Positions 12,421 through 23,748 are shown, numbered from the stretch's first letter. The stretch is 64,000 bases of DNA from Ornithodoros turicata (GCF_037126465.1 NC_088209.1:2046001-2110000); one strand, 5' to 3'. Notes: generated from the letters alone by a model not told the origin. Numbers and translations: made by a program.

Positions 12421-12895
12421 TCAAACGGAAAGTTGGCCACGGAAATTATCGTAGTCAACGAGCTCAGCTAGGTCAGAGAGAAGATCGTTCCAGTTAATTG
12501 CGGTTCGACAAAAAATGATTTCGCAAGGATGTCTGTTCGACATTGAAAACGATTTACTTCGCATCGATGGTCGAAACGTGGGAATATAACTGTAGAGCGG
12601 GTAAGCGGAGAAATGTTAGGTGGGATACTGTGGACGAATCTGTGAAAAAGTGATAACCTTGCGACGGTTCGGCGACTGTCCAGGCTAGGGAGCTCAAGTA
12701 GCTGTTTAATTGCCGTTACCGAGGAACTTCGCGAGTAGTCGCTGACAATAAAACGAGCTGCTCTGTTCTGGACAGCCTCTAAAGCAGAGCACAAGTACCG
12801 CTGAGAGGGATCCCAGATAGCTGAACCATACTCCAATTTGGACCTAACTAGAGAAACGTGTGCTATTTTTCGGATACCCTGTGGGGCCGACTTAA
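12421..12895 (-). pseudogene. CR1/L2-like ORF2, 3' block
   Basis: After the TTAA insertion the protein resumes with the thumb-region motif LEYGSAIWDPSQ, then AVQNRAARFI, and continues to a C-terminus resembling AINWNDLL. One base is missing near 12500, so the last about 30 codons lie in another frame and end at TGA 12421-12423. The block is colinear with 13512-14343. Confidence 0.82.
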
Positions 12896-13511
12896 AGGGA
12901 CTATGAAACGATTTTTTTCTTCGTTTCGTTCGAAAGAAGACATTTTTCTGAGCCTAGAACCGAAATTTTACTTTCGTCGTGCGAGCGGATTTCTCGGGAG
13001 CGAATTTAAACGGAGCGGCGAAGGGAGGACAGCTGGCGCCGCGCCGTGACGAGCTGCCGAGTGGAGACACAACGGGTAACTTGACGCGACCACGGCCGGC
13101 TCAGCAACACGTCATCGTGACGTGTTGCCGAGCCGAGGAATCCCGCCAGGAGCATGCGCCGTAGGATCCCGCGTATGCGTTCATCGGGAGTGGAAATCTC
13201 TATGACAGCAGCTTTCGCGCGATCGGCAGATTTCGGCAGTGGCGGCAGCCACAGCGCGAGCTCGCGGCATTACTTGCCATTGTGCAACACCGGTGACAGA
13301 ACGGGGAACCGAAGAGCGGTCCGTACAGTTACACCATCGGCAGGGAAATATGCGCGAGAGAGGAGGAACGCGGAGGAGACATTTCCAGCGCGCGCTCCTC
13401 GCAGAGTGGAGCGATTTCGTCCGGAAAAATTTGTGGCATATTAGTTTCTCTGCGGGAAGAACAGTTTCCATCGAAAAAAAGTATGGGGGTTCGGGAAATT
13501 TCATAGTCCCT
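12896..13511. mobile_element. 616-bp TTAA-site (piggyBac-type) MITE
   Basis: Ends are AGGGACTATGAAA and its inverse, and TTAA is present on both sides (12892-12895 and 13512-13515). The host reading frame proves the insertion: removing the element plus one TTAA restores an uninterrupted RRHLKSAPQG-like stretch of the CR1 protein. TTAA duplication is diagnostic of piggyBac-type transposition, with Kolobok as an alternative. The interior is GC-rich and holds a near-perfect palindrome around 13092-13130 centred on CGTCATCGTGACG. No transposase is encoded. Confidence 0.85.
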
Positions 13512-14343
13512 TTAAGGTGACGTCTAATGTACCCTAGGGAGCGATTAGCATTCTTAATTATTGATTCGATGTGTTTGTTCCAAGACAAAACATGCGAAAG
13601 ATGAATACCGAGATATTTGTAAGAGTCGACCCTGACAAGAACATCGCAGGTCAACTTCCGCTGAAGAAAACTAAAGTTTCTGTCAAGCGAATAAGGAAAT
13701 GAAAACATTTGGTTAGGACTGTGACGAAGAAAAGATATGAGGTTACATTTATCAAGATTAAGAGGCCTGTCCCAAGTCAGGCACCAGGAGTGAATTAGAG
13801 AGATGTCATTTTGTAATACAATCTGGTCGGCAGGTGATGAGATTTTCCTATAGATTACACAGTCATCGGCGATAAGACGTATAGTGGCGGAAATGTTCTT
13901 AGGGAGATTATTGATGAAGATTAGAAAAAGAAGGGGACCAAGTACCGAGCCCTGGGGGATATCAGACGTCACAGCAAAGGACGAAGAAGGACAGTCGTTG
14001 CACATTACAAAGGAGGAACGGTTAGTGAGGAACTATCGGATCCAGTTGTAAGACTTAGAGTCGATATGTGTCGCGCGGAGCTTTTCGAGAAGGTAATGGT
14101 GAGGTACATTGTCGAACGCCTTACGAAAATCGAAAAAAATGGCGCCAGTTTGTGAGCGGATATCCGCATTCATGAAGAGGTCGTGAAGAAAGCATGCAAG
14201 CTGTGTCTCGCAAGACTGTTGTCTGCGGAAGCCATGTTGTAGCGGGTAAAAAAAGTTGCTCTCATCTAAAAACTGCACAACGTGAGAGTAAATAATGTGC
14301 TCCAATAATTTACAACAGACACTGGTCAGCGAGATCGGCCGGT
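13512..14343 (-). pseudogene. CR1/L2-like ORF2, reverse transcriptase core
   Basis: One minus-strand frame with a single TAG near 14031 (in WIR-stop-FLTNR) covers the RT palm: FFDFRKAFDNVPH (first catalytic Asp), IPQGSVLGPLLFL, LIADDCVIYR (the family's YADD-type box, here IADD) and SYKYLGIHLS. Residues needed for polymerisation are visible, but the gene is broken by this stop and by the flanking insertions. The QRKLTCDVL stretch before SYKYLG looks foreign to the family. Confidence 0.87.
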
Positions 14344-14421
14344 TGTAGTGGACGCTGGACGACGACAACGATGGCCACGCGCATGGAGCACCCGCTTCTC
14401 AGTTCCACCGGCGTGGCCATG

Positions 14422-15032
14422 AGCCGTGTTTACATGAATACGACACAAGCGTATCGAATCGAGTCGAAACCGGAGAGAAGACAATACGCCACCGTTTACA
14501 TGAATGCGCATCGAGCCCAGACCGGAGGTGGCGCCACGCCGTGTCATATCGGAAAGTTAGAGGCGCACTTCCGCAAATACTGCCGTTTCCGGTGTCCCGC
14601 TACTTTCGCACCGAACGCTGAAACGTCGAAAACGTAGCATCTACGCCCCATTTTCAAGCGTACTTCAGAATGAAATCTGCACTACGGCTGCAAGCCCAGC
14701 TGCTTCTGTTAGTGTAGACTATAAGCTACATATCCAAAACGAAGCGTGGCTGCGAACTCCCTAATATCATCATTTTGTGATCCCGACTAGGAGTAGCAGA
14801 CGACGCAACTAGCCCGCAGCCGAACGCCGCTTCCCATAATCCTCTCTTCTTGCCTTGATGCGCATCGTCTGTTTACATGCACAGTTTGAATGCGCATCCA
14901 CCGTCTCGGTCCACCTCTGTTTAGCGAATTGAATACGATACGCTCTCCTAGCAAATTGACGCGTTTACATGGGTGGATTCGATTCGACAACTGGATACGA
15001 TACGCTAGTGTCGTATTCATGGAAACGCGGCT
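14422..15032. mobile_element. 611-bp MITE in the left LTR (TSD ATG)
   Basis: Terminal inverted repeats are AGCCGYGTTTMCATGAATAC plus further matching bases (ACGACAC, GCGTATCG). ATG is present on both sides (14419-14421 and 15033-15035). The right LTR (19064-19080) reads straight through this site with a single ATG, proving insertion. GTTTACATG and GCGTATCG motifs recur inside. A 3-bp duplication suits PIF/Harbinger or CACTA-type elements; the family is not identified. Confidence 0.82.
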
Positions 15033-15758
15033 ATGGAGATAGGCCACTGTCATCGCCTCTCCGTGGCATACCATCATCGCCGGTCGGGACCCAATGTAGA
15101 GGAACTCCACCTCCTCTACATTTGGTGACCCGGACGAAGAACATCATGTCCGGAGCAATTCGGCCCTTCACCATCCCAACTTTGTGACGACGCCATCGAG
15201 CAGCACTACCTCCGGCACACACGCGCTTCGCAGATTGAGCCGCCTCCACTCCTACCGCATCTCGGTACTCTTCACTCCTCTTCTCACGCTTCTCACTGCC
15301 GGCCGCGACACTCGAGCCTTGCGCTCACCTGCCGGTTGCGGCACTCGCGGCAGCCAAAGCCTTGGCACGCTTCAGCCCGTCTCGGCACCTCACTCACTCC
15401 ACCTGGGACTCTCGAGCTTCGGCTCCCGTGCCGGTCGCGGCACCCCAGGACCACGCCACCGAGCGTCTCACTCTCTCTCGCTCGTCTCTACCTGACGGAT
15501 CGCTGTTCCCGTCTTCATCCTCTGTGAAATCCCGCCAACGTGTGCCGTGCCCCTGTTCGACCACACGTCACCACATCTGCACGTCCATCACGGTCGCCCT
15601 CCACTGCAGCTTTTCCCAGACGCGTTTCCTGGACTCCAGCTCTTGCGATGCGTCCGCAACGCATCTGACGGCCGGGGGACCCCTGTAGCGGACGCTGGAC
15701 GACGACAACGACGACAACGATGGCCACGCGCATGGAGCACCCGCTTCTCAGTTCCACC

Positions 15759-18700
15759 CACTGATCTCTATCTATAAAAGCTGGATGGCGCATGGGAGAG
15801 GGGCTCGCGGGGGAGAGGCGTGCATTCGGGCCGCCATGTTGGGAGGCCCTAAAGCGCAGTGTGCGCCCATAGAAAACAATGGGAGGCAACGGAGATTGTG
15901 AGTATTTATAGCGCTGCAGGCGTTGATCGTTGCTTGTCATCACACAATTTTGTAAGGTGCCAGTATACTGATGTATCCTAACAGTGTTTCACAGGTGTCC
16001 TGCCGTTCGATTCTTAATTACGTTATGTTTTGCATTCCGAAACTAGACCGTCACAGCAGTGCAGGGCTGGGGATTGTACTACAGTACGTTTCCCAGCCAA
16101 TATTTCAACAAGAAACGATGTGAGGTTAACAACCACCATGTATGTAATATCCCGTGCTGCGTTCTGGACAAAAATTGTTCCATAAAGAACGGTCCGGGAA
16201 AGGATATACTCGCATGGCAGAAAGAGATCGTTCTGTAGAATCACAGCCGTTGTTTTAGCCGTGTATCGGTTTCGTATGATTTATATCAAGCACCGCCGCA
16301 GAAAGTGTCTTTTAGTGAACGACTGCGGTGCTTTGCCTCGCAAATATGGACACACCGAAGCAGCCCAAATACGTTGTGAGCGTGATTTAATTGCTTCACG
16401 CAATTAGAACACGCTCGTTAGGACAATTAATCAGGTAGTGATGTAAGCTTAATCAATTAAGTTACTTAAAAGTGGTAACACCTCCTTGAGACACAAGATT
16501 TACCTCTTTTTGAAGTACAGCCCTTCTATGTTTGTTTGTTTCTTCCTTCATTTGTTCTGATTATTTGCAGGCGCGGTTGTGCCAAACTGAATGTCCTTCT
16601 CGAGTACTCACATGCTTTTGCTGAATACAACTACAGCGTGAGCAAAGCTGCTTAGGAACGGGGGCCTGCTATCCAGGGCTGACTTTGTCATGCTTGTTAT
16701 GTGGAGCACGTTCGAAAAAATGCAGCTGCACATCTGAAACTCCAATGAGTATCATCGTCATCTAAAAGAGAGCGTCGTAGCACCGTTGTGAGACCAGCAC
16801 GCTTTCTGAATATCTTCTATGGCACCTTCCGCAGTTTGCACAATTTAGTTCAGCATCGAAGTCTCTCATAGGAACCACTTTGCATTAACTGTGACTCCCA
16901 TCTTACATTTTGATGTGCAAGGGCCTTCTTGCACTACTCACGTATGGTCTGCAACAGGATAATTGCAGCAGAACGATTTGGAGCTTGAAACAGTTGTGAT
17001 TTTGTCATTTTGGCCCTTGTGTACCCCGTCTGTGAAACGTAAACAAAAAAAATCTAACACGATATGCTTTTGTAAAGAAGGTCACTGATGGTGAGTAAAG
17101 AGAATATACAAGTTCAAGTTTATTCAACATTTTATATCATACATTATATTATTCAACATTTTATATCAAGTTTATACAACATCAAGTTTATTCAAGTCAT
17201 TTCTTGCACTTATGCGTTTCAGGATACGATGAACGTGCAGGGAGGTCACAAAAGACTACATTTATTGTTTTATGACCTTGCTACTATGACAATATATATT
17301 TTAGGAATGACAATGAACAGGTACTCTCTCTAAATTTGTAGCACTCAATTTTAGATTAGAATGAGCAATGAATAGCAACTTCCCTCCTGGTATTTTATTA
17401 TATATGATGAATTTCGAATTTAATGTGATCAAATATGTGTTAATATAATAATATATATATAAGAATATAATATGTGATAAATGAATGTGATCAACAGTAG
17501 ATGTAAACAACACCAGTAGCCAGAGAAGTGCATTCTCAAGTAGATGTAAACAACACCAGTAGCCATACAAGTGCATTCTCAAGAAATAATTTTCTTCTGA
17601 TAGCATATATGTGCATGCCCTATTAACTGAAACAATTATCACGGTTCTCACGGTTTTAATTTCTGAGAGTGTACTGTAGAGACGGCTTAGATCTACAACA
17701 GTTAATACAAGGTATCATATACTGTGAATACATTTAAAAATCCCATGTGACACATACTTTCTGGAGGTGCTGTGGTAATCAAAGTTTGTGGGCATTACCC
17801 AGGTTCTGCACCCATTTCTTGAGTATGTCGAGGCAGCTGTCAAGTAACCTGCATTGATGATGATTATTCCAATTTTTATGGTGCATCGACAACAAAGGAA
17901 ATAATACATCAGAACATTGGTTTGGGTGCAACCAGTTAAAAATGAATATGTTGTTTAATAAATGCATTGGACAAATGTTAAAACATCAGTTTAAAACACG
18001 GTTTACAATCCCTGTATCTTCTAAAAATTAAAAAGATGAAAAACTATTCTAAAAAGAATATGGGGAACTCTTCTAAAAAGAATTATAATCTCTAATTATT
18101 ATATTGCTGGGTGAAGGAGCCCAAAGTGTAAGGTGTGTTTCTGATGTGAACATGTAAGAAAATATGCAAAACTGAGAGAGGCTAACCACAGTGCGTGCAC
18201 TGAGGTTGTTCCTTCCTGTAAAGTAGAAACCAGTGGATGAGGAACGTGATACTTACCTGTACACCCAGCCGTATCACACTACACAGATTATTCACTGGGT
18301 AGCCCTCATGACGAAACCTGTATTGAGAGACCACTTTTGCCTTAAAAACTGCTTCAAATAGCACGACACGCTACAAATTATTACTATCGTAACAAGCTGA
18401 CGATACAGCTCAGACAAAGGCGTTATTCAAGTCGCGCCACACCATCGTTACGTAGGATTCTTTGTCACAAATCAAACCAAGGCACAAAACAATACCAATA
18501 CATGAAAAAAGGTGACAATCGTGGTCTCATTATGACGTAATACCGAACTTGTGCGCGAAGGTAATTCAAAGAAATGAATGTGGCACTTGCTTCCGCAGAG
18601 AACACCGTGTACCATGCTAGCAATGCATGCAAAAAAAGCGCTCGAGTGCTCGCACATATATTGATGACAACACTACCTGTGTAGTGTAACATGTTCTTTC

Positions 18701-19055
18701 AAGCATATTATGCACTCAAACTGTATTTGCCGCCGGGTAAAATGCAAGTGTGCTCGATTGAACGTCGGAAGAGCGATCAAGCAACCTGCATCCAGTGCTC
18801 GTTCTGGGCAAAAAAAACACTTCATAATGGTCAACTAAATATACAGAATGGACGCCTATTTATTCCTTGATGAAGAGTGACTCACCTGTATAAATTTAGG
18901 CCCTGTGACCTTGCCAGTACGGTTGGTACGACCGTAATTGCAAGAAGTTGCCATGATCGCTGCGGCGACTGTTGTGGGCACCGTAAGATGGCGACCGGTT
19001 TCTTCACGCTCGCGCTCCCTATCCGCGATCCAGCCTTTTACAATCGAGATCAGTG
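15759..19055. mobile_element. 3.3-kb DNA transposon in the right LTR (8-bp TSD)
   Basis: Ends are CACTGATCTC and GAGATCAGTG; similarity extends inward through an ATAAAAGCTGGAT-like segment and a GCCATGTT/GTCGCCAT-like segment. GTTCCACC is duplicated at 15751-15758 and 19056-19063. The left LTR of the same retroelement has one uninterrupted GTTCCACC (14402-14409), so the empty site is known. An 8-bp duplication points to hAT or P-like transposition. No transposase domain was recognised. A minus-strand stretch near 18364-18255 ends in a strong GTAAGT donor and might be an exon. The AT-rich middle (16.3-18.1 kb) shows no gene. Confidence 0.83.
17498..17583. repeat. 43-bp tandem duplication
   Basis: Two adjacent 43-bp units beginning TAGATGTAAACAACACCAGT differ at only a few bases. 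It lies in AT-rich sequence inside the 15759-19055 transposon. Confidence 0.9.
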
Positions 19056-19158
19056 GTTCCACCGGCGCGGCCATGGAGATAGGCCACCGTCATCCCTCTC
19101 CGTGGCATACCATCATCGCCGGTCGGGACTCATATAGAGGAACAACACCTCCTTTACA

Positions 19159-19270
19159 CGGTAGTTACTGGCAACTAGGCTGTCGCCTGAATTAACGACT
19201 GGAACAATCTTCCATACTTTCCAATCATTCGGCAGCACAGATTCCTGTATGGATTGGGAGAATAGGCCTG
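19159..19270 (-). pseudogene. CR1/L2-like ORF2, 5' block of RT
   Basis: On the minus strand the frame reads QESVLPNDWKVWKIVPVVNS, a short GDS-containing linker and ASNY, which joins directly to RPISLTS at 14343. This is the canonical entry to a CR1/L2 reverse transcriptase. The trace fades upstream of about 19270. It shows that the 14344-19158 LTR element landed within a tyrosine-arginine junction of this gene. Confidence 0.8.
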
Positions 19271-19407
19271 TTTGGCTGGAGTTTGTCGGGGCGATACCAG
19301 CGCCGTGTTTCTCCCCTGGCGGTGGGCGTCCAAACCTCTCTCGAGCACATTGGCGGGACGGTACGTATCGTTTACGGCTGTTCGTGTATGTGCAAACCCG
19401 CTGGCCT

Positions 19408-21330
19408 ATGTCGAAAGCTCAGAAATCACAGCATAGGCCCGGATCGGCTTACTGCTGTGTCGTAAACTGTAGCAACAGTGTGAAGAATAAGGTAGGACTG
19501 AGCCCTCCAGTGACATGCCATTCATTTCCTGGCAAATGGTACGAGAAGGACAGGAGGCAAGCGTGGATAGTCGCGGTTCGTCGTGTAAAGTAAGTACGGC
19601 TGCGAAAGCAGACATCACTGCCTTGACAACTGTGAACAACTTGCCAGTTTTCCTTGTTTATTTTCAAGTCCGGACGGTACTCCATGGCAACCAACCAAGA
19701 GGACCGTCATTTGCAGTCGCCACTTCGCTGGAAATCATGTGAGCAACGTCCAGTCGAGCCCCTCGTACACGCCAACTATCTTTCCTGAAGTGTACAGGAA
19801 GAAAACACCAGATGCTACGAGAGACTTAAGGTAACAGGCAGCGCTCGTTTTGATATAAGTCTCAAATTTTTTCTTTGTTTTCTTTAGCCACCACCACAAC
19901 AATGTTTTGAGATACGTAAATACCATATGTACTACATTGATGAGTGGCACGATGGAGTAGCTGTTCGTGACTTTTTCATGGAACTTAAAATATTGTACGT
20001 TCAACGCAGGTGGCAAAAGCGCCAGGCGATGAAAGAAAACATGACGGTGGAGATAGTGTATCTGTGTTAGAAGCAGTTGTGCCTCGGGAATGGCAGATGA
20101 TGTTACTGAACAGCCCATGCCTAAAGACGATTTTGAACTTGCTCTCCTTTCTGGCCTTGCAGCTGGAGCTTTAAAGCTACCAACACATGCTGATGCAGTG
20201 CGTAAATATAGTGCTAACTAGCTCTGGCAAGGACGACTAATGCATTTTTTTTAATTGCAGGCAACACAGACAGAAGCGTTGAAAGAAACAGAGACGCCTG
20301 GAGTCCTGCAGCTGTTTCTCTCGATATGTGACGGTCAGCATGGTGAAACCCAGGTTGAGCACGCTGATGAGCATACTGCCAGAACTTCAAGCACACATAC
20401 TTCAGAAAGCCACGACCGTTGTGATACTGAGGAAAATGATCCCTGTGGAGCTGAACAGGTTTGTGACAGAGTGAATTTAAGCCTGCAGGTCATGCCTCGG
20501 CTCTCTGCTAAGGGCCAGGCCCTCAGATGTGCTTCTCTGTGACCTGCGTAATTACTGCTATACGAAATGTTCCTCTTTTTCTTCTTTAAGGTGACACCAG
20601 TTGGATCATGGAAAAGGAAGTGCGGCTTTGAAGGCTTTCGAACGCTCACCAGTCCAGAGAAGGCCCTGCAGGATCTCTGCGGTGTCACCATGACAGTGTT
20701 TTCCATTCTTCTGAACCTCCTTCCCGAACAACGCCAGAGTGCCTCTGATGTCTCTCGCGAAGACAGACTGGCTATACTCCTCATGAAACTGAAGCTTGGA
20801 GTAAGCTTAACGGCAATAGCAGCACTCTTTGGTGTGACTAAATCGACAGCATGCCGTGTCTTCCACATAACATTGGACCAGCTCAGCGCAGTGACCAGAG
20901 AGTGGATCTTCGTGCCACCACGTGAGACAATCAAAGAGACACTGCCACCATGCTTTCAACGCCACTATCCAGACTGTACATTTATAATTGATTGTGCAGA
21001 GGTCAGGACAGAGACTCCTTCTGACCTTGAACAACAACATTACCTCTATTCGCACTAGAAGGGGGGCTACACGTTGAAGTGGCTTGTAGGGATCATACCA
21101 AATGGGGCAGTTGCATTTCTTTCTAAGCCGTATGGGGGAAGACATTCTGATTCTTTCATCACACGTGACTCTGGGTTTCTGGCGCATGTGCTGCCGGGAG
21201 ACGTCGTACTTAGTGACTAGGGATTCCCGGCCATTAAGACCACATTTGATGACAAAGGTGCCGTGCTGGTCATGCCACCGTTTAACACGGGAGGGGTCCC
21301 AGGGGCGGGGAAAAAGTTCAGTGAAAAGTC
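19408..21330 (+). pseudogene. THAP-DDE transposase gene (broken, 5 exons)
   Basis: Exon 1 (19408-19589) starts ATG and encodes the first half of a THAP zinc finger (CCVVNCSNS, then FPGKWYEKDRRQAW). Exon 2 (19669-19830) completes it (PTKRTVICSRHF, YTPTIFPEVYRKK). Exons 3 (20071-20197) and 4 (20261-20458) are acidic linkers. Exon 5 (from 20591) has a helix-turn-helix (LGVSLTAIAALFGVTKSTAC) and a DDE_Tnp_4 core (FIIDCAEV, YGGRHSDSFIT, GDVVLSD). Lesions: TAG at 21056-21058, TAG near 21223, and decay after 21320, where a Penelope-like fragment begins. THAP binds DNA and DDE_Tnp_4 is the Harbinger/ISL2EU-type nuclease. The enzyme is not functional. Confidence 0.85.
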
Positions 21331-21408
21331 CAAAAGTTAAAGCGACAGTTAATGTAAATAGTATATTATGAGACATGAAGGGCAGTACCTCCACAAAGAG
21401 GCTGTCGA

Positions 21409-22434
21409 TTGCGAGATCGGCAAAAATGCCAGTGCCTACTGAACACCGCGCATAGCAACACAAAGTTCACATCACAACCGTCAACTCACTTAATTAACTT
21501 CCTCGACACCACAATATCACTAGACAACGGCAACCTCATCACAACCCTGTACAAAAAGCCAACTGACAAACAACAATACCTTCACTTCAAGATTCACCAC
21601 CCGCGTCACTGTAAGGTTAGAATTCCTAATGGGCAGAGTGTAAGACTACGCAGAATTTGTTCAAACGACACAGATTACGCTGAGAATCTTGACGAACCCT
21701 GCAGTACACTTACCCAAAGGGACTATCCAGACTCCCTCCTAACCGAATTCCGTCGCAAAGCACTCACACTCGATCGAGACGAGGTTCTGGAAAACCGAAA
21801 AAATCCTGACGCGTGCCAAATAAGTTTCATCACAAGATATTCCAACGCACTTCCAAACATCAAAGCCATTCTACAGAAGCACGAGCCCCTCCTCCAAAGC
21901 AGTGACCGACTTAGCAATATATTCACAAATCCCATACAGGTGACATACCGACGCGCAAAAAACCTGGCAGACTCCTTGGTCAATGCCAAAATCAGCAAAA
22001 CAAGCACCCCGTACACGGGACCACGACCCTGCAACCTCCCGCGCTGCAAAACATGCAAGCACGTTCAACACGCTAACTTCATCAAAAGCACTGCGAGCAA
22101 TTACACCCACCCCGTTAACCACGCATTCACATGCACAAGCTCCAATGTCATATACTGCATTGAATGCGGCGACTGCTCTATGCAATACATTGATGAAACC
22201 GGCCAACAAATGAACAACCGCCTTACCGGACACAGAACCGACACGTCCAACAAACTACCCAAAGCAGTCGCCGAACACTTTAACGTTCCTGGTCACAATT
22301 TTGACAACATTAAACTATATATTCTAGAAACCGGGTTTAGATCCCCACGTGACAGACGTGATAGGCAGTCTTATCTCATATACAAGTTCAACGCTCTTCA
22401 CCCGTCCGGTATCAACAAATCACAAGGCACCTAG
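21409..22434 (+). pseudogene. Penelope-like RT C-terminus plus GIY-YIG endonuclease
   Basis: A 341-codon open frame begins inside the RT thumb (INFLDTTISLDNGNLITTLY) and contains KPTDKQQYLHF and LRLRRICS, both typical of Penelope-like elements (PLEs). It ends with a GIY-YIG-type endonuclease: VIYCIECGDCSMQYIDETGQ, LTGHRTD and AVAEHFNVPGH. The Cys-rich CNLPRCKTCKHV segment before it is also typical. The catalytic RT core is missing, so the copy is 5'-truncated. About 25 residues expected between HPRHCK and PNGQ look altered. The frame itself has no stop until TAG at 22432. Confidence 0.85.
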
Positions 22435-22965
22435 GGAGAAACACTTCACAAATAAAATATGCCTCTCCCTTCTACCTCCATTATCATCTGTTATGTTCTG
22501 CATGGCCACTGCTTTCTACTTTCTTTATTGCATGTCACAACTTTGCATTACAAATATTAAATAAAAAATAAATAAAAAAACTTTGCTGGCTCTGGAATTT
22601 TCCCTAGGTAACCACTAACCTCCTTATCTTTCGCTATGCTTGCCAATTCTTGCCTGTTGTCCCGTTTCGTCCACGTGTTCGTGAACCTTCCATTTTTCTG
22701 TAACCGGTCTGTAGCCTAGATCACTACGTTCACATAATCCCCTCCACACTCTAACAAAGCAGCCATTCACTCAAAGCCCGTACGGAACCTTTCTTCCCTC
22801 CGGGCTGTTGACCCACAATTCGCATGAACCTTTAAACACGTCACACCTAACCCTTTAAATACCATGCCAATGATGAGAACGGTGCCCAGAAGAAGAACAG
22901 TCTCTGTTCGAGATATCGGCGGCTTCTGTCCTGAGGCAACTCCCTTCCTTCTTTTGTGGCAGTAT
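21436..22965 (+). mobile_element. 5'-truncated Penelope-like element with 3' region
   Basis: The element covers the coding fragment, an A/T-rich AAATAAAAAATAAATAAA stretch at 22557-22580 and a terminal region to about 22965. Near the end (22887-22914) lies CAGAAGA, a GAACAG-TCT-CTGTTC stem-loop and GAGA, resembling a degenerate hammerhead ribozyme core (CUGANGA, stem II, GAAA), a known feature of PLE terminal repeats. The final GCTTCTGTCCTGAGGCAACT segment recurs as a palindrome at 41520-41576. Confidence 0.7.
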
Positions 22966-23748
22966 TTCACACTGGCTCTCTTAGTAATGTGAACATAGAA
23001 AAGTTGATTGTTAGTCTCTCACCAATATTTTATTGCACTTGCACGACTCTTAAATAATCACAGACGTTCAAATGTGACGCCTCTCTTATCTCACTTCCTA
23101 ATTTCAGAGAGTACCGCAAGGAAGTAGGGATCACCTCTGCTAAAAATGCGTCGTTCCGGGTTACAAGAATTGACTTGGTTTGTTTTGAGCTATATACAAA
23201 GAAAAATGCCCTCGTCAAATTGAGGCCGTAAAGTTGTAATTGCAGCTGTGTGTAGTAGGGGTACGTAGTCTTAAAGGTCAGATATGCCGATTTTGAAGTG
23301 CCGCAGAACTGAGCAATACTCGCGCTGTGTGTTCATTACCGAACACTGAATATGTGTGCGAAATATCTTGCTCCAACTGTTCGTAGTTTTTTAGAAAACA
23401 GTTTTTTTAGTTCCCACGCCCGGCCGTCAGACCGTCGGCAAACCCTGCGCACGGGCGCACCGACGTCACTGCTCTCGGTTTATCTGTCTTTGGCTTGGCA
23501 TGGACTCTTGGCTTGGCTGCTTGGCTTCTTTCGTTTCCTCCTCTGTGCATCGTACATAAGCGAACAGCTGTTATGTTGTTGCTAAGCCGGAAACAAAGCA
23601 TGTGAATGTTTTTTTTTTTTTTTTGGCACATCGTCGTTTGGAAAGTGCACTTCCTTGTTCTGACCTTGCCTTTTATGGGCTGGAGCGATATGATTCGTGA
23701 ATATGCCACGGCGAAGTTGTCGAAGATGCGACAGTGCTACGCTGTTAG
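22966..23748. other. No gene recognised
   Basis: Contains a poly-T run at 23608-23625 and a GC-rich stretch near 23420-23470. No coding evidence was found. Confidence 0.4.

Larger units (their letters stand above)
14344..19158. mobile_element. Short-LTR retroelement with CGGT target duplication
   Basis: The left LTR starts TGTAGTGGACGCTGG at 14344 and ends CTCCTCTACA at 15120. The next bases are TTTGGTGACCCGGACG, a primer-binding site like those of Ty3/gypsy elements. The right LTR starts TGTAGCGGACGCTGG at 15687 after a purine/C-rich GGGGGACCCC tract and ends CTCCTTTACA at 19158. CGGT flanks both sides (14340-14343, 19159-19162). Without insertions each LTR is about 160-170 bp. The interior (15121-15686) has no gag or pol, so this is non-autonomous (TRIM-like). 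It sits inside the CR1 frame between SNY and RPISL. Confidence 0.85.
12213..19270 (-). mobile_element. CR1/L2-like retrotransposon split by nested insertions
   Basis: Minus-strand reverse transcriptase sequence is found in three blocks: about 19270-19159, 14343-13512 and 12895-12421. It continues into a 3' UTR and an ATTT/AAAT-repeat tail at 12213-12233. The blocks rejoin exactly in frame when the two insertions (14344-19158 and 12896-13511) and their duplicated target bases are removed. Order on the minus strand: fingers and linker of RT, catalytic core, then the C-terminal region common to CR1/L2 ORF2. The 5' end, including the endonuclease, was not seen. Confidence 0.85.

Noticed and set aside
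18255..18364. Minus-strand exon ending in a GTAAGT donor
   Set aside because: Plausible coding look and donor, but no partner exon or known domain; it is mentioned only within the host transposon.
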